A stretch of 64,000 nt of DNA from Streptosporangium sp. NBC_01495 (lineage in GTDB: Bacteria > Actinomycetota > Actinomycetes > Streptosporangiales > Streptosporangiaceae), in the NCBI RefSeq assembly GCF_036250735.1, contig NZ_CP109430.1, forward strand, positions 7,502,001-7,566,000, read 5' to 3'. Position 1 is the stretch's first letter, and each line of letters starts with the position of its first letter. The notes under the pieces are model-generated. The model was not told the origin of the DNA. It worked only from the letters and a program-made list of their open reading frames with translations, and ran no database searches. Shown piece by piece: positions 60,164-64,000 of the stretch. Both the position numbers and the translations under genes were made by a program.

Positions 60164-60830
60164 TCTCGCCTCCTGCGTCGATGCGGTAGCCGACGCCGGG
60201 CACGGTGGCGATGAGCCACGGTTCGCCGAGCCGTTTGCGCAGCGCCGAGACCGTGATGCGGACGGCGTTGGTGAAGGGGTCGGCGTTCTCGTCCCACGCC
60301 CGCTGCAGGAGTTCTTCCGCGCTGACGACACCGCCTTCGGCGGCGACGAGGACTTCGAGCACGGCGAACTGTTTGCGGGTGAGCGCGACGTAGCGGCCGT
60401 CGCGGTAGACCTCGCGGCGGAACGGGTCCAGGCGCAGGCCGGCGATCTCGCGTACGGGCGGCCTGTTGTGCGCGCGCCTGCGGTCGAGTGCCCGGAGGCG
60501 GAGCACGAGTTCCTGGAGATCGAAGGGCTTGGTGAGGTAGTCGTCGGCCCCGAGCCCGAACCCGGAGGCCTTGTCGTCGAGCCGGTCGGCGGCGGTGAGC
60601 ATGAGGATGGGCATGCCGCTGCCGGAGGCGATGACGCGTTTGGCGATCTCGTCGCCCGAGGGGCCGGGGATGTCGCGGTCGAGGACGGCGATGTCGTAGG
60701 CGTTGACGCTCAGCAGCTCCGTCGCGGTGTCGCCGTCACCGGCGATGTCGGCGGCGATCGCCGCCAGGCGCAGCCCGTCGCGGATGGCCTCTGCCAGGTA
60801 GGGCTCGTCCTCGACGATCAACACACGCAT
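60156..60830 (-). CDS. OmpR-family response regulator
   Basis: A 224-residue regulator. The receiver domain has the acidic pair in VEDEP, the phosphorylation site Asp51 in VLDRDIPG and the conserved Lys in DDYLTKPFD. The winged-helix output domain contains LTRKQFAVLEVLVAAEGGVVSAEELLQRAWDENADPFTNAVRITVSALRKRLGEPWLI, with the recognition helix in the latter half. The longer upstream frame runs through the divergent promoter region and is rejected. Paired direct repeats that suit this regulator lie between it and the ABC transporter genes. Confidence 0.95.
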   Translation of the reverse strand: MRVLIVEDEPYLAEAIRDGLRLAAIAADIAGDGDTATELLSVNAYDIAVLDRDIPGPSGDEIAKRVIASGSGMPILMLTAADRLDDKASGFGLGADDYLTKPFDLQELVLRLRALDRRRAHNRPPVREIAGLRLDPFRREVYRDGRYVALTRKQFAVLEVLVAAEGGVVSAEELLQRAWDENADPFTNAVRITVSALRKRLGEPWLIATVPGVGYRIDAGGESG

Positions 60831-60851
60831 GCACTCGATGCTAGGAGCCCG

Positions 60852-60871
60852 GGCGTATCGTCGGCGTATCG
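60852..60871. promoter_or_regulatory. Direct-repeat operator in the divergent RR / ABC promoter region
   Basis: GGCGTATCG occurs twice, at 60852-60860 and 60863-60871, with an 11-base period, one turn of the helix. OmpR/PhoB-type regulators bind head-to-tail repeats of this spacing. The site lies 22 bases upstream of the regulator's own start and about 75 upstream of the transporter, so it may control both. Confidence 0.6.
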
Positions 60872-60946
60872 AAAATTCCATACGTGCTGACAACACCGCG
60901 CCGCCTTGACTGCGGGCATGGCCTACAGCGAAGCGAGGACCCAGCA

Positions 60947-61677
<731 letters not shown>

Positions 61678-61678
<1 letters not shown>

Positions 61679-64000
61679 TGCGTACCGTCTTCCTCGCGTC
61701 GCTGCGCACGTACATCCGCAGGTACGTCGCGGCGGCGGTCGCGGTCACCGTCGCCGTCGCCTTCGTCGTCGTGGTCGGCATGCTCACCTCCGGCGCGCAA
61801 AGCGGGCTCATGGACGGCCTGGGGGCGCCGTACCGCAATGCCGAGCACGTGGTCTCCCCCGAGGGGTGGCCGTCGTCCGAGCTGGACCCGGAGGCCGTGA
61901 TCGCCTTCACCGAGCGGCACGGCGAGAACGCGTCCGCGATCGGCCGGGCGACGCTTCCGGCGCGCGCCGGGAGCCGGCAGCTCTCGGACACGACGACAGT
62001 AGGGCCGATCGCCACCTCGCAGGTGTGGCGCTGGCAGGAGCTCAGCTCGGGCCGTTTCCCTTCACGTACGGGCGAGGCCGCGGTGGACGTGTATGTCGCC
62101 TTGGCCGAGGACATCGCGGTCGGCGACCGGATCAGGATCGGGGTGGGAGCCGCCGCGGCCGACGTCCAGGTGGTCGGTCTCGTGGAGTCGCCCTCTCCCC
62201 CGGCCCAGGCCTCGATGTACGTCACCTGGCCCCAGTTGCTGCTGTGGCGCGACCACCTCCATCTGGGCTCGGTGGCGGTGCGCGGCGAGGTGGGCCCGCT
62301 CCCTGAAGGCGCGAAGGCGCTGTCGCCGGAGGCGTTCACCGCTGAGCGGCTGACCCACGTGCAGAACAGGGTCGACAGCCTGTCGGTGATGTTGCTGTTG
62401 TTCGCCGGCATCGCGCTCTTCGTCTCGATCCTCGTCATCGCGAACACCTTCTCCATCCTGTTCGCGCAACGACTCCGCGACTTCGCGCTACTGCGCTGCA
62501 TCGGCGCGACCCGGCGGCAGGTGGTGCGTTCTGTACGCCGCGAGGCGGCCGTCGTCGGCGTGCTCGCGTCGCTGACCGGGACACTGGTCGGCGTCGGTCT
62601 CGGCTACGCGCTGATCGCCCTGATCAGCGCCCTCGCGCCGGCCGTCCCGATGGGTGCCGCCGAGCTGCCCACGCTCTGGCTGCTGGGGGGGTTCACCATC
62701 GGCCTGGTGGTCACCATGGTCGCGTCCTGGTTGCCGACCCGGCGCGTGGTCCGGGTGAGCCCGCTGGCGGCGCTGCGCCCGGATGGCGCGGTCGACGCGC
62801 ACACGGCCACCGGCCTGGTGCGGCTGGCGCTCGCCGCGCTCCTCCTGGTCGCCGGGCCGGCCCTGCTCGGGGTGGCGATGGTCCGGGGCAGTACGGCGCT
62901 CATGGTGGCGGGCGGAGGATCGGTGTTCACCGGCGTACTCCTCTTCGGGCCGGTGCTCGTTCCCCGCCTGGTCCGGATCACCGGCGCGCTGCTCGGCCCC
63001 GCCGGGCGGCTGGCGACCAAGAACGCCGTGCGCAATCCGCGGCGGACCGCCACCACCACCGCTTCCCTGCTGGTCGGCGTCACCCTGACGACCGCCGTAC
63101 TCACCGGGATGACCACCTGGCGTACGTCCTTGAATGAGCAGATCGGCAGAGACCACCCCATAGACATCACGCTCACCTCGCCCAAGGGCCCGCTCACCAC
63201 CGACCTCCTCACCCGGATACGTCGCACTCCCGGTGTGGAGCGGGCGATTCCCGTGTATGGCGCCGTGGCCCAGGTGGCCGGGCTCCACGACCCGATCCCG
63301 GTCGTCACCGCACCCTCCGCCGGTCAAGTGGCCCGCGACGGCGGAGTGTTCGCACGGGTCGAGCCAGGGAAGATCAGAATCGATTCCGACGCCTTCGGTA
63401 AGGGCCTGATTCTGCGGCCGGGTGACCGGGTCACGGTGCGCGTCGGCGACCGGCGAGCCCAGCTGCAGGTGGCCGTCGGCACCGGCTGGGGCCCGGCGGG
63501 CGTGGTCGCGCCCGAGACGCTGGCGACGCTCACCGACGCCCCCGAGCCGCGTGCCGTCTGGATCCGCGCCTCCACCGGCGCCGACCCGGCTCGGCTCGGC
63601 GCCGACCTGGACGAGCTGGCCGATCCCGTCGGCGCGACGATCGAGAACGGGTTGCGGACCTGGGAGTCGCTGGACCAGCAGCTGCAGATCTACACCTGGT
63701 CAGCGCTCGGCCTGCTCGGCATCGCCATCGTGATCGCCCTGATCGGAATCGCGAACACTCTCGGGCTCTCCGTACTCGAACGGGCCCGCGAACACGCGAT
63801 GCTGCGCGCGCTCGGGCTCACCCGCGGGCAGCTCCGGCGGATGCTGGCGGCCGAGGCCGTCCTGCTGTCGCTGGTGGCCACCGTGCTCGGCACCGTGCTC
63901 GGCGTCGGTTTCGCCTGGGTCGCCTGCGAGACGATCGTGAAACGGGCCCTCCGCGACGCCACCATGCACATCCCTTGGCTGTCGCTCGGCGTCGTCGTCC
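61678..64000 (+). CDS. FtsX-like ABC transporter permease (3' end outside the window)
   Basis: Open from the ATG at 61678 to the window end, at least 774 residues. It has the two-half MacB/FtsX plan: an N-terminal helix (VAAAVAVTVAVAFVVVVGML), a large exterior domain, three helices with the FtsX block (ILFAQRLRDFALLRCIGATRRQV), then a middle membrane section and a second exterior domain followed by another FtsX block (LERAREHAMLRALGLTRGQLRRM). No stop codon occurs in this frame before base 64000, and only the last membrane helix should be missing. It forms the transporter with the ATPase gene, whose stop it overlaps. Confidence 0.92.

Overview
The window is very GC-rich, uses GTG/TTG starts freely and packs its genes into overlapping, translationally coupled operons. 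The gene order (miaA, miaB, a gluABCD-type transporter, rny, recX-recA, DUF3046, lhr) and the actinobacterial SOS box upstream of recA point to a filamentous actinomycete, most likely of the Streptosporangiales. This assignment is an inference from content and style; no marker was compared against a database.

Layout. 1-8540: housekeeping genes (miaA 5' part, an MT0933-type antitoxin-family protein, ogt, a LigB-like dioxygenase fold, a membrane-anchored hypothetical, miaB), an Uma2-type gene fragment, and a glutamate-type ABC importer (gluABCD) closed by a perfect 32-bp palindromic terminator. 8720-21776: an S9 peptidase, ribonuclease Y with a 9-bp tandem repeat at its 3' end, recA-recX, DUF3046, a VOC-family protein and a large Lhr helicase. 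22335-26908: a four-gene operon, coupled or overlapping at every junction. It encodes a proline-rich repeat membrane protein, a PrsW-like polytopic protein lacking expected catalytic residues, a small exported membrane protein and a 766-residue exported protein of unknown function. This is the best candidate in the window for an undescribed system.

27009-49957: a divergent nonribosomal peptide cluster. Leftward is a six-gene, fully overlapping operon: stand-alone adenylating enzyme, condensation-carrier didomain, E1alpha, E1beta and E2 of a 2-oxoacid-dehydrogenase-like complex (no E3), then a C-A-PCP-TE synthetase whose thioesterase has Cys as nucleophile and which is fused to an MFS exporter. 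Rightward are a C-A-PCP-C-A-PCP synthetase, an MbtH-like protein, a free carrier protein, a free condensation protein and a dimethylformamidase-like protein. The proposed logic is that an acyl unit is made or activated by the leftward enzymes, condensed with a few amino acids (Gly predicted for one module, an Asp-like code in the terminal module), released by the Cys-thioesterase and exported by the fused transporter. An FAD monooxygenase (50104-51270) and an AfsR-type SARP regulator (51349-54486) lie next to it and may belong to it.

54638-64000: DUF4291, an ECF sigma factor with a coupled membrane protein, a cupin, a GlxA-type AraC regulator, debris (3' end of a VanX-like dipeptidase and of a frameshifted IS5-type transposase), and a two-component system divergent from a MacB/FtsX-type ABC transporter that runs off the window end. 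A recurring oddity is the presence of in-frame tandem or low-complexity insertions inside otherwise ordinary enzymes.
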